DNA from: Mesorhizobium sp. AR07
Lineage (GTDB): Bacteria; Pseudomonadota; Alphaproteobacteria; Rhizobiales; Rhizobiaceae
Assembly (NCBI RefSeq): GCF_024746815.1
Contig: NZ_CP080525.1
Location: 434,001-498,000 of the forward strand
Direction of reading: 5' to 3'
Length of the DNA stretch: 64,000 bases
Made by a program: the position numbers and the translations under genes. Under the pieces are notes generated by a model, which searched no databases, was not told the DNA's origin, and saw only the letters and a list, made by a program, of their open reading frames with translations. Shown piece after piece: positions 18,024 through 26,692 of this stretch (position 1 is the stretch's first letter; each line of letters opens with the position of its first letter).

Positions 18024-18214
18024 CCAGGACCAAGACGTTTTGGACATGGTTGCTCACGGCGATCGGCGCGCCCTTCGCGGCGTTCGGCGGCATCGACTGG
18101 CGCGTGCAGCTTGCGATCGTCGTGGTGATCGTCGGCTTTGCCGTCTACGGCATCACGCGCCGCGCCCAGCTCGCCCAGGCAGTGCGGGAACTCCGCGCGG
18201 ATATCGAAGGATGA
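18008..18214 (+). CDS. Small holin-like membrane fragment (possible C-terminus of the lysozyme gene)
   Basis: 68-residue frame: MHKPVTRTKTFWTWLLTAIG, with two hydrophobic helices (about 10-25 and 29-46) and a charged tail (RRAQLAQAVRELRADIEG). The frame is open upstream of this ATG and there encodes the natural continuation of the lysozyme linker, so it is either the separated C-terminal membrane anchor of that protein or an independently started holin-like gene. It overlaps the lysozyme end by 16 bp and the next frame by 4 bp (ATGA), as in a compact lysis cassette. Confidence 0.5.
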   Translation: MHKPVTRTKTFWTWLLTAIGAPFAAFGGIDWRVQLAIVVVIVGFAVYGITRRAQLAQAVRELRADIEG

Positions 18215-18427
18215 TCGCGGCGCTGCTCAAAATGGCGCTATCGCCGGCAGGGAAGGCGCTCGGCGCGCTTCTCCTTGCCGGCAGTCTATTGGGCGGCCGT
18301 ACGCCTAGGCTTATTCCAGTGGCCGCGCAGCCGGCCGCATGGAGCAATTGCAGGACACCGTGGCAGCCTATGAAAAACGGACGGGGATCGACAGGGGAAG
18401 GCTCGTCGGTCTCGCCGGCAAAAAACC
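18211..18427 (+). pseudogene. Frameshifted small phage membrane/spanin-like protein
   Basis: The first frame from the ATGA overlap gives a hydrophobic N-terminus (MIAALLKMALSPAGKALGALLLAG). The continuation appears in another frame as GRMEQLQDTVAAYEKRTGID, a short helical stretch typical of Rz/spanin-type small proteins. Afterwards both frames run into DNA antisense to the peroxiredoxin gene, so the 3' end is lost. It marks the right edge of the prophage remnant at about 18427. Confidence 0.45.
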
Positions 18428-18895
18428 TCAAAGCGCGCGGACGGCTTCCAGCACCTCTTCGGCATGGCCCTTGACCCGGACCTTGCGCCAGATCCTGGCG
18501 ATCCGGCCGTCAGCGCCGATCAGGAACGTCGCCCGCTCGACCCCCATGTACTTGCGGCCATACATCGATTTCTCGACCCACAGATGATAAGCCTCGATCA
18601 CCTTGCGCTCCTCGTCGGCGGCGAGGTCGATTGTGAGATTGTATTTCGATTTGAACTTGTCGTGCTTTTTGACGTTATCAGGCGACAGGCCGATCACAAC
18701 GGCGCCCGCCTTCTCGAATTCCGGCTTCAGTTGCGAAAAGCTGATCGCCTCTTGCGTGCAGCTTGTTGTGTCGTCCTGCGGATAGAAATAGAGGACAACG
18801 GGCTTGCCGGAGGATGCGGTCAGGCTGAGTGATCCGCCGCCGTCCCGCGGCAGGTCGAATTGCGGCGCAAGATCGCCTACGTCGAGGTCAGCCAT
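18428..18895 (-). CDS. bcp: Thioredoxin-dependent peroxiredoxin, Bcp/PrxQ family
   Basis: 155-aa thiol peroxidase that reduces hydroperoxides in the cytoplasm. The peroxidatic Cys46 is in DDTTSCTQEA with the family Thr upstream (Thr43). The second Cys that often follows five residues later (CxxxxC) is absent, and there is no other Cys, so this is a 1-Cys type needing an external thiol. The start MADLDVGDLAPQF at 18895 fits the family; the frame opens further upstream. The 3' end abuts the prophage remnant. Confidence 0.9.
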   Translation of the reverse strand: MADLDVGDLAPQFDLPRDGGGSLSLTASSGKPVVLYFYPQDDTTSCTQEAISFSQLKPEFEKAGAVVIGLSPDNVKKHDKFKSKYNLTIDLAADEERKVIEAYHLWVEKSMYGRKYMGVERATFLIGADGRIARIWRKVRVKGHAEEVLEAVRAL

Positions 18896-18990
18896 ATCGA
18901 TGCCCTTGTTTGAGGTTACGCGCGAAGCCACTCCGATATAGTGTCGAGCGGGGATTCGTCCACGATCGAGTTCGTACAACGGAAAATTGC

Positions 18991-21900
18991 GTGGATCAGG
19001 AGCAACCGCAGCACGAGAAGATCCGGTTCAGGCGTGATGAGATCACCGACCTGGGGACCTTTCCGTCCGCGTGTCGTGTGCCGCCGCTCGGTCAGGCCCG
19101 GATCGGACGCGGCTTTCGCATCCTGGCAAGGGTGTTCGCCGGTTTCGCCAGCTTCGCCTTGTTGGCGGCGGTCGTTGTCTATCTGATCGGTGTCTCCGGC
19201 GTTGGCTCCGAGCGGCTGCGGACGGAAGCGGAAACCGCCCTGGCGAAACTCGCCGGCGTCGATGTCGGTGTTTCGGTCGGACCGGCGCGCATCACCCTCG
19301 ATGGATCGAGCTTCATTGCGTTGCAGGTCAGCGACGTCAGCCTGAAGACCGCCGACGGCAAGCCGATGGCGGATGCGGGCCGCGTGCGCTTCGGCGTGCG
19401 CCTGATGCCGCTGCTGTGGGGGGATGTGCGGCTGACCAGCGCCAGGATCTCCGATGCGCGCATCGTCGTGGCGGCGCTGCCGTCCGGCGGCGACTGGGCA
19501 GCAAGCCTGCGCAACGAGGACGGCCTCATCGATCCGGAGAAACTATCCACCGCGGTGTTCGGCAACGTCAACCGCGCGCTCGACGCGGTGCGGGAAGATT
19601 CGCTGCGTCGGATCGATCTTCGTAATGTCGAATTCGTGCTGCCCGAAGCCGGAACGATCAAATTGGTCAAGATCGCCGACGCCAGTGTCGTACAGTCTGG
19701 GCCGGGCGGCATGCAGTTTTCGTCGCAGGCCGATGTCGATGGCAGGGGGGTTACCGTTGCTGCCTCCGCCACCCGCGATGTCGCGGCACACCGCGTGACG
19801 GCGCTGGACGCGAGCATCGATCTCGCGGATGCCAGTGTTCTCGCGGCCGCTGCTGACACCACGGCCACTGCCGGGAAGCTGGGCGCGGTCGCGCTGAAGC
19901 TGACGGGATCGGAAGGGTCCGGCACGAATGCATCACGGCTGACGGCCGCTCTGTCGTCGACGGGTTCCGTCCTCGATCTCGGCACACGTGGGCTGCTGCC
20001 CGCGGACGTCGACGTCAACGCCACGTTGGTTGCCGGCAGCAACAAGGTCCAGGTGGACAGACTGCTGCTGAAGACCGGCCGGTCGACATTCGATTTCGCC
20101 GGTTCGATCGGGCCGAAGCCGGCGACCGGAGCGGCGGGTGAGCAACCCTCCTATCGCTACGACCTGACCAGCGATGGTTCGTCGCTTGCGCCTTCGGAGT
20201 CGCCTGAGCCCGCACTCGGGTTCCTTGCTCGAATTGCCGGCGTCTACAATACAGTGAGCCACAAACTGGTGGCCGAGCAGATCGCTGTTCGTTCCGCCGC
20301 CGGCGGCGAGGTTCTGGGAACCGCCGCCGTGGAGTTCGTCGACGGCCAGGCGCCGGGGATCAATCTGGCGTTCAACGTCCATGACATGCCGGTCTCCCAC
20401 GTCAAACAGCTTTGGCCGTGGTTTTCGGCGCGCAACGCCCGGCTCTGGGTGCTGGACAATTTGTTCGGCGGTCGCGTCGTCGATGCCAATCTTCAGTTCC
20501 AGGTCGTGCCTGGCCGCCTCGGCAATGGCGTGCCGCTGTCCGCCGAGGAGGTGTTCGGCCGCTTCCAGATCGAAGGATCGCGTTTCGATACCGCCGGCCG
20601 CATTCCGCCGATACGCGACGCTGTCGGCGTTGTTGGTTTCCATGGCAATGATGTCGACATCTCCCTGTCCTCGGGCACCGTCTTCATGCCCAGCGGCCGC
20701 ACCGTGGCGGCCAGCAACGGCACGCTGACAGTCAAGGCCGCCAATCATCCGCCGGTCATCGGCGCGCTCGACATCGACGTCGCTGGCGATGCGGCCGCCG
20801 TCGCCGAACTCGCCTCCTACGAACCGATCAACGCCATGCGCCATGTAGGCTTCCTGCCGGAAGACCTGTCGGGCAGCGTCACCGGCCATGTCAGGGCCGA
20901 CATTCCGTTGCAGTCCGGCGTCGACAGTTCGAAGCTCGATTGGCTGGTGTCGCTCGACTATAGCGGCATGTCATTGGCCAAGCCGTTCGAGGGCCAGACC
21001 GTGACGGGCGCCGACGGTTCGATCACCGTCGGCCCTGAAAAAGCGGTGATCTCCGCCAAGGCATCGCTGAACGGCATTCCGGCTGAACTCAACCTGATCG
21101 AGCCGCTCGGGGATGACGGACCGCCGCCCAGCCGCAAGGTGGCCTTGGTGCTCGACGACAAGATCCGCGCCGCCGCAATGCCCGGCTTGACGCCGCTGCT
21201 TGGCGGAACGGTGAAGGTCGCGATCGACAAGAGCGGCAGCGGCGACCAGAGCGTCTCTGCCGATCTGACCAGCGCCAGGCTGGACATTCCCTGGGCTGGC
21301 TGGAGCAAGGGTGCGGGGGTCCCCGCCAAGGTCACCTTCGTCATGACCAAGTCCGGCGACACCACGACGCTGTCCGACTTCAATCTCGACGGAAAGACCT
21401 TCTCCATCGACGGCAGCATCGTGCTGGTCAATGGCGCCTTGTCTTCCGCAAAGTTCAGCAAGGTCACCTTGAACAGGGGCGACGATGTCGCCGTGTCGGT
21501 GAAGCGGTCCGGTAAGGGCTATGCGGTCGACATATCAGGCAACGCGCTGGATGCCCGCTCGCTCATCAAGCAGTTCACCTCGGACGTCGACACCGCGACC
21601 AAGACCACCGGTTCCGATGCCATTTCCGTCAGCGCCGATGTCGCTCAACTGACCGGTTTCCATGACGAGCAATTGTCCAACCTGAAGCTCGACTATAGCG
21701 CGGCCGGGTCGAGGGTGAACGGGCTGAAGGTCAGCGCCACGGCCAGTTCGGGCGCCGCCATAACCATCAGCAACACGACCGGCGCCGGCCGGCGCGCGCT
21801 CAACATGCAGTCCGCGGACGCCGGCGCCATCCTTCGGTTCCTCAACATCTATGAGCACATGGAAGGCGGGGCGATCACGCTGGCGCTGGCGGGAGCAAGC

Positions 21901-22389
21901 GACGGGCCTATGACGGGCAAGGTGGATACGACGAATTTCGTCATCGTCAACGAGCCGAAACTGGCCTCCATCGTCTCGACCACGCCGGCCGGCGACAGCC
22001 GCAGCCTCAATCAGGCGGTCAAGGGCAAACTCGACACGTCACGGGTGAATTTCGAACGCGGTTACGCCGAGATAGACAAGGGCAGCGGCTATCTGAAGCT
22101 GGCCAATGGCGTGCTGCGCGGCCCGCGCATCGGCACGACGTTCCAGGGCACGCTCTATGATCAGAACAACAACATGGACATGACCGGCACGTTCATGCCG
22201 GTCTATGGCCTCAATCGCATCTTTGGTGAATTGCCGCTGGTCGGCGCGCTGCTCGGCAATGGCCGCGACCGCGGCCTGATCGGTGTCACCTACCGGCTCA
22301 AGGGCAATGCCAACAAGCCATTGCTCGACGTCAATCCGCTGTCGGTCATCGCGCCTGGGATATTCAGGTCGATCTTCGAATATCGGTGA
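18991..22389 (+). CDS. AsmA-like C-terminal / DUF3971 large envelope protein
   Basis: About 1132 aa from a GTG at 18991 (upstream frame overlaps the peroxiredoxin gene; the exact start is uncertain). A single N-terminal helix (about 45-65, FAGFASFALLAAVVVYLIG) anchors a very long periplasmic beta-rich region with repeated amphipathic strands, as in YhdP/TamB/AsmA bridge proteins that carry phospholipid between membranes. The C-terminal AsmA_2-type segment contains GDSRSLNQAVKGKL, FERGYAEIDKGSGYLKL and GTFMPVYGLNRIFGELPLVG. Head-to-tail with tyrS across 6 bp (convergent). Role in outer-membrane lipid homeostasis is inferred from family. Confidence 0.78.
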   Translation: MDQEQPQHEKIRFRRDEITDLGTFPSACRVPPLGQARIGRGFRILARVFAGFASFALLAAVVVYLIGVSGVGSERLRTEAETALAKLAGVDVGVSVGPARITLDGSSFIALQVSDVSLKTADGKPMADAGRVRFGVRLMPLLWGDVRLTSARISDARIVVAALPSGGDWAASLRNEDGLIDPEKLSTAVFGNVNRALDAVREDSLRRIDLRNVEFVLPEAGTIKLVKIADASVVQSGPGGMQFSSQADVDGRGVTVAASATRDVAAHRVTALDASIDLADASVLAAAADTTATAGKLGAVALKLTGSEGSGTNASRLTAALSSTGSVLDLGTRGLLPADVDVNATLVAGSNKVQVDRLLLKTGRSTFDFAGSIGPKPATGAAGEQPSYRYDLTSDGSSLAPSESPEPALGFLARIAGVYNTVSHKLVAEQIAVRSAAGGEVLGTAAVEFVDGQAPGINLAFNVHDMPVSHVKQLWPWFSARNARLWVLDNLFGGRVVDANLQFQVVPGRLGNGVPLSAEEVFGRFQIEGSRFDTAGRIPPIRDAVGVVGFHGNDVDISLSSGTVFMPSGRTVAASNGTLTVKAANHPPVIGALDIDVAGDAAAVAELASYEPINAMRHVGFLPEDLSGSVTGHVRADIPLQSGVDSSKLDWLVSLDYSGMSLAKPFEGQTVTGADGSITVGPEKAVISAKASLNGIPAELNLIEPLGDDGPPPSRKVALVLDDKIRAAAMPGLTPLLGGTVKVAIDKSGSGDQSVSADLTSARLDIPWAGWSKGAGVPAKVTFVMTKSGDTTTLSDFNLDGKTFSIDGSIVLVNGALSSAKFSKVTLNRGDDVAVSVKRSGKGYAVDISGNALDARSLIKQFTSDVDTATKTTGSDAISVSADVAQLTGFHDEQLSNLKLDYSAAGSRVNGLKVSATASSGAAITISNTTGAGRRALNMQSADAGAILRFLNIYEHMEGGAITLALAGASDGPMTGKVDTTNFVIVNEPKLASIVSTTPAGDSRSLNQAVKGKLDTSRVNFERGYAEIDKGSGYLKLANGVLRGPRIGTTFQGTLYDQNNNMDMTGTFMPVYGLNRIFGELPLVGALLGNGRDRGLIGVTYRLKGNANKPLLDVNPLSVIAPGIFRSIFEYR

Positions 22390-22395
22390 TCGACC

Positions 22396-23649
22396 TCAGA
22401 CCGGCCGCACCAGAATGTGTTTTTTCCTGCCCAGAGACAGCTTTACGACGTTTTCCGGACTCAAATCCTGAAGGGTCACCAGCCGGCGCTCGTCGCTGAC
22501 AGGCTGATCGTTCAGCCGCACCGCACCGCCCTGCACATGCCGCCGTGCCTCGCCGTTCGACGCCGCCAGTCCGGCGGTTACGAGCAGCGTTAGGACGCCA
22601 ACTCCAGACTCAAGTGCTGCCTTGTCCACCTCGACGGTCGGCAGCGATTCGGCGAGCGCCCCTTCCTCGAATGTCTTGCGCGCCGTATCGCCGGCTTGTT
22701 CGGCGGCCGCGCGACCGTGCAGCAAGGCTGTGATCTCGGTGGCGAGGATCTTTTTGGCCTCATTGATCTCGGATCCGCCGAGCTGATCGAGTCGCGCGAC
22801 CTCGTCCAAGGGCAGCGTCGTGTAGAGTTTCAGGAAGCGGCCGACATCCGCATCCTCGGTGTTGCGCCAGTACTGCCAGAAATCGTAGGCGCTCAGCATG
22901 TCCGCATCGAGCCAGACCGCACCCGAGGCTGATTTGCCCATCTTGGCGCCCGATGACGTCGTGAGCAGCGGCGTCGTCAGCGCATAGAGCTGCGCGTCCT
23001 CCATGCGGCGGCCGAGATCGATGCCGTTGATGATGTTGCCCCACTGGTCGGAACCGCCCATCTGCAAGCGGCAGCCGAGACGCTTGTGGAGCTCGACGAA
23101 ATCATAGGCCTGCAGGATCATGTAGTTGAATTCGAGGAACGACAGCGATTGCTCGCGATCGAGCCGCAGTTTGACGGAATCGAAGGCGAGCATGCGGTTG
23201 ACGGAAAAGTGACGGCCGACGTCGCGCAGGAAATTGACGTAGTTGATCTTCATCAGCCAGTCGGCGTTGTTGATCATGATCGCGTCATTCGGCCCGCTGC
23301 CGAATTTGAGGTACGGCATGAAGTTGCGGCGGATGCCGGCCAGGTTGTCGTCGATGTCCTGCGGCGTCAGCAGCTTGCGCGCCTCGTCCTTGAAGGACGG
23401 ATCGCCGATCATCGAGGTGCCGCCGCCCATCAGCGCGATCGGCCGATGACCGGTCTGCTGCAGCCAGTGCAGCATCATGATCTGGATCAGCGATCCGGCA
23501 TGCAGGCTCTTGGCGGTTGCGTCGAAGCCGATATAGGCCGTCACCGTCTCCGTAGCGAAGAGATTGTCGAGGCCGGCATCATCCGAAGTCTGGTGGATGA
23601 AACCGCGCTCGCTCATCGTGCGCAGGAAGTCGGATTTGAAGGCAGGCAT
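22396..23649 (-). CDS. tyrS: Tyrosyl-tRNA synthetase
   Basis: Class I synthetase charging tRNA-Tyr (417 aa, typical of TyrS). The HIGH motif appears as HAGS (50-53), Tyr-binding residues in AYIGFDAT, the specificity region in GGSDQWGNI, and KMSKS as KMGKS near residue 238. The C-terminal S4 RNA-binding domain is visible ([19 protein letters not shown]). The start [10 protein letters not shown] at 23649 is chosen; the open frame runs to 23718 without support. Bases 23650-23875 are intergenic and contain a rhizobial-type repeat fragment near 23725-23755 (CAAAAGTGGAATCCGGTTTTG). Confidence 0.97.
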   Translation of the reverse strand: MPAFKSDFLRTMSERGFIHQTSDDAGLDNLFATETVTAYIGFDATAKSLHAGSLIQIMMLHWLQQTGHRPIALMGGGTSMIGDPSFKDEARKLLTPQDIDDNLAGIRRNFMPYLKFGSGPNDAIMINNADWLMKINYVNFLRDVGRHFSVNRMLAFDSVKLRLDREQSLSFLEFNYMILQAYDFVELHKRLGCRLQMGGSDQWGNIINGIDLGRRMEDAQLYALTTPLLTTSSGAKMGKSASGAVWLDADMLSAYDFWQYWRNTEDADVGRFLKLYTTLPLDEVARLDQLGGSEINEAKKILATEITALLHGRAAAEQAGDTARKTFEEGALAESLPTVEVDKAALESGVGVLTLLVTAGLAASNGEARRHVQGGAVRLNDQPVSDERRLVTLQDLSPENVVKLSLGRKKHILVRPV

Positions 23650-23875
23650 TTTTTCTTTCCCGAAAGCGTCCGGCCAGTCTGGCCCGGCATGGCACGCATG
23701 AACGCGCGCGTTTAGCACCCAAGCGCGATCAGCAAAAGTGGAATCCGGTTTTGCGGCGCGCGCGGATGACGTCCGCCGCTATGCTTGCTTCATCGTTTCG
23801 GCTGGCGTAATGAGGCGCCGCGCCAAAAGGTTCTTGCAGCCCACGACCTCAAGGGGCACCGCACGGCATCCATAA

Positions 23876-24643
23876 ATGCCATATCCGACGACAGAGCCCC
23901 GACGCGACATGCCGGACGCATTGATATCCATTGTCATTCCTTGCAGGAACGAGGCGGCAAATCTGCCATTGCTGATTGACGAGATCGAGGCCGCCATGGC
24001 CGGGCGCGACTTCGAACTGATCATCGTCAACGATGGTTCGACCGACGACACCGTTGCCGTGCTCGCGGCGCAGGCAGCGCTTCGCCCGTTTCCCGTGCGG
24101 GAATTGCGGCACCGGAAATCCGCCGGCCAGAGCCTTTCGGTGCGCTCGGGCGCCTGGGCGGCGCGTGGCAGCATCATCGCCACGATCGACGGGGATGGCC
24201 AGAACGACCCTCAATACATTCCGGTGCTGGTCGACGCCTTGCGGCAGGCCGGTCCCGATTTCGGCGCCGCACAAGGGCAACGCCTCAAGCGTCGCGACAG
24301 CAAGGTCAAGCAACTGGCGTCGCGTTTTGCCAACTGGCTGAGAGGCGCGATCCTGCATGATGACACGCGCGATACCGGCTGCGGCCTCAAGGCGGTCCAT
24401 ACCGAAATCCTGCGCAAATTGCCGTTCTTCGACGGCACCCATCGCTTTGTTCCGGCCCTGGTCATCCAGGAGGGCTATCGCGTCGTGCATTGCGATGTCG
24501 TCGATCGCTCGCGCCGCCACGGCAAGTCGAATTACGGGATTTTCGACCGCGGCCTGCAGGGCGCGGTCGATCTCGGCGGCGTCTGGTGGCTGCGCCGTCG
24601 GCGCCGCCGGATGCCCAAAGTAGAGGAAATCAGCCGTGGTTAA
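23876..24643 (+). CDS. Family 2 glycosyltransferase, polyprenyl-phosphate sugar synthase-like (ArnC/RgtE-type role)
   Basis: 255-aa GT2 enzyme with GT-A fold. The N-terminus reads SIVIPCRNEAANL, the nucleotide-binding Asp in IIVNDGSTDD, and the metal-binding DGDGQNDP lies near residue 105; RDTGCGLKAVH follows. It matches the dolichol-phosphate-mannose synthase subgroup but lacks the C-terminal membrane helices of ArnC. The start may be 23909 (MPDALISIVIP). It overlaps the LAB_N gene by 8 bp, with an ArnT-like transferase downstream. By analogy it should load a sugar, probably galacturonate, onto dodecaprenyl or undecaprenyl phosphate for periplasmic lipid A decoration. Confidence 0.82.
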   Translation: MPYPTTEPRRDMPDALISIVIPCRNEAANLPLLIDEIEAAMAGRDFELIIVNDGSTDDTVAVLAAQAALRPFPVRELRHRKSAGQSLSVRSGAWAARGSIIATIDGDGQNDPQYIPVLVDALRQAGPDFGAAQGQRLKRRDSKVKQLASRFANWLRGAILHDDTRDTGCGLKAVHTEILRKLPFFDGTHRFVPALVIQEGYRVVHCDVVDRSRRHGKSNYGIFDRGLQGAVDLGGVWWLRRRRRRMPKVEEISRG

Positions 24644-24971
24644 CGTGCTTCAGGAATTGGGAACCTGGCTTCACCAGGTTTTCATCAAGCAGTTCGATGC
24701 GTGGATTCTGCTCGGCTTCATAGCCCAGTTCTTCTTCACCATGCGTTTCGTCGTGCAGTGGCTCGCGTCCGAAAAGGCCAAGCGCAGCGTGGTGCCGGTC
24801 GCCTTCTGGTTCTTTTCCCTGTTCGGCGGCGGCCTGCTGCTGATCTATGCGATCGTGCGCCAGGATCCGGTGTTCATAGCCGGCCAGGCCATGGGCATGT
24901 TCATCTATATCAGAAATCTCTGGCTGATCGCCAATGAGCGCAAGGCGGCTGCGATGACCAAGGTCGATTGA
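24636..24971 (+). CDS. LAB_N domain membrane protein (lipid A biosynthesis N-terminal domain)
   Basis: 111-aa integral membrane protein starting at a GTG that overlaps the GT2 end by 8 bp. Three helices are visible (about 22-44, 53-72 and 80-100), with conserved motifs FTMRFVVQW, PVAFWFFSLFGG, RQDPVFIAGQ and FIYIRNLWL. That is the stand-alone LAB_N family named after a domain found in some LpxB proteins. Its activity is not established. Its position between an ArnC-like and an ArnT-like gene is where ArnE/ArnF flippase subunits sit in the Ara4N pathway, so a role in moving the lipid-linked sugar across the membrane is an attractive inference. Confidence 0.85.
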   Translation: MVNVLQELGTWLHQVFIKQFDAWILLGFIAQFFFTMRFVVQWLASEKAKRSVVPVAFWFFSLFGGGLLLIYAIVRQDPVFIAGQAMGMFIYIRNLWLIANERKAAAMTKVD

Positions 24972-25012
24972 GCAGCTCTGCACATCAAGGGAACGGTTGG
25001 AGAGGCTGAGAC

Positions 25013-26662
25013 ATGGCGGTGAACAGGAATTATATCCTTCTTTTCCTGTTCAGCCTGGTGATGACGGTTTCGGGGCTGGCGTCGATGCCGCCGATCGACC
25101 GCGATGAGTCGCGCTTCGTCCAGGCCACCAAGCAGATGGTCGAGAGCGGCGATTATGTCGACATCCGCTTTCAGGAGGCCTCGCGCTACCAGAAGCCGAT
25201 CGGCATCTACTGGCTGCAATCGGCGGCAGTGGCGCTGAGCGGCGAGGGCGCCGAGGCGCCGATCTGGGTTTATCGCACGGTCTCGGCGCTTGGCATTGCC
25301 ATTGCCGTGCTGGCGATCGCCTGGACCGGCACCAATCTGTTCGGAGCCAATGCCGGCATCGCCGCCGGCCTGGTCATGGCGGCGATTTTCGCCACCGCTT
25401 TCGAAGGCCGCGACGCCAAGACCGATGCGATGCTGCTGGCCTGTTGCGTGGCGGCGCAAGGCGCGCTGGCGCAAATCTATCTGGCGTCGCGCCGCAACCA
25501 AGCTGTCGCCGGCCATCTCTGGTGGATTTTCTGGATCGCTCAAGGCGCGGCGATCCTCATCAAGGGGCCTATCGCGCCGCTGCTGTCGGCACTCACCATC
25601 GCCGTGCTGTTCGCCTTCGAGCGTGACGGGCGCTGGCTGTCGAAGCTCAAGGTGGGGCGCGGCCTGGCGCTCGTCGTGCTGATCGTGCTGCCCTGGATCG
25701 CGCTGATCACCTGGAAGAGCGGCGGCGCCTTCTTGCAGCAAGCCGTCGGCAAGGACATGCTCGGCAAGGTCGCGTCGGGCGAGGAATCGCATGGCCTGCC
25801 GCCCGGCTTCTACGTCCTGACCTATTCGCTGTTCATGTGGCCCTTCGGCCTGATCGCGGTCGGCGCTGGGCTCCAGGCCCTCAACCGGCTGCGCGACGAC
25901 CCCCGGCTGCGCTTCTGCCTCGCCTGGTACATCCCGTTCTGGCTGCTGTTCGAGCTGATCCCGACCAAGCTGCCGCACTATGTCCTGCCGGCCTATCCCG
26001 GCATGGCGCTGCTGATTGGCTGGCTTTTGACTCTGTCGCCGCAGGACGCGAACGCGCCGCTCAGGCGCTGGCAGGACTGGTTGTGGTGGTCGACCGCCTT
26101 TGGCCTGGCCGTGGTCAGCCTCGGCTTGGCGGCGGTCTGCGTCGGCGCGCCGATCTACCTCACAGGCACCTTCTCCTGGTGGAGCATTCCGGCCGCCGCC
26201 GCAGCGCTCGGTGCGGGCTACTTTGCCTTTTCGCGGCAATTGCAGGTGCCGCTCAGCCGCATCGGCGCCGTCGCGGTCTGTGCCGGCGTCACCTATGCAC
26301 TGCTGTTCGGCGTCATCGCGCCGTCGCTGAAGCCGATCTGGCTGAGCCCGGCGATCGAGGCGGCGGTGCGCGCCAACAAGCCTTGCGACACCACGGTGCT
26401 GGCTTCGTCGCAATATCAGGAACCGAGCCTGGTGTTCCTGGTGGGCACGAAAACGGTGCTGACCGACATCAACGGCGTCGCCAATCATCTGCTTGCCGAA
26501 CCTGCCTGCGCGCTGGCACTGGCACCGATTGAGGACGAGCAGAAACTGAATGGATTGCTGGCGGCACAAGGCAAGTCTGCGAACCGGGTTGCCCGGATCG
26601 ACGGGCTCAACTATTCGTCGGGAGACAAAATGTCGCTCGGCCTCTATCATGTGGTCCAATGA
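25013..26662 (+). CDS. ArnT-like GT39 lipid A glycosyltransferase (RgtF-like candidate)
   Basis: 549-aa polytopic GT-C enzyme. The first periplasmic loop has the catalytic-type acidic motif PPIDRDESRF, then SRYQKPIGIYWLQ, both characteristic of ArnT/PMT-type transferases using polyprenyl-phosphate sugars. About 12 helices follow, and a soluble C-terminal periplasmic domain of about 100 residues. With the GT2, LAB_N and PAP2 neighbours it probably transfers a sugar to lipid A. M. loti lipid A is reported to carry alpha-1,1-galacturonic acid made by RgtF, so this is a good RgtF candidate, but homology was not tested here. Confidence 0.82.
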   Translation: MAVNRNYILLFLFSLVMTVSGLASMPPIDRDESRFVQATKQMVESGDYVDIRFQEASRYQKPIGIYWLQSAAVALSGEGAEAPIWVYRTVSALGIAIAVLAIAWTGTNLFGANAGIAAGLVMAAIFATAFEGRDAKTDAMLLACCVAAQGALAQIYLASRRNQAVAGHLWWIFWIAQGAAILIKGPIAPLLSALTIAVLFAFERDGRWLSKLKVGRGLALVVLIVLPWIALITWKSGGAFLQQAVGKDMLGKVASGEESHGLPPGFYVLTYSLFMWPFGLIAVGAGLQALNRLRDDPRLRFCLAWYIPFWLLFELIPTKLPHYVLPAYPGMALLIGWLLTLSPQDANAPLRRWQDWLWWSTAFGLAVVSLGLAAVCVGAPIYLTGTFSWWSIPAAAAALGAGYFAFSRQLQVPLSRIGAVAVCAGVTYALLFGVIAPSLKPIWLSPAIEAAVRANKPCDTTVLASSQYQEPSLVFLVGTKTVLTDINGVANHLLAEPACALALAPIEDEQKLNGLLAAQGKSANRVARIDGLNYSSGDKMSLGLYHVVQ

Positions 26663-26692
26663 CGGGTCGTCGATGACAGGGTCGAATTTCCT

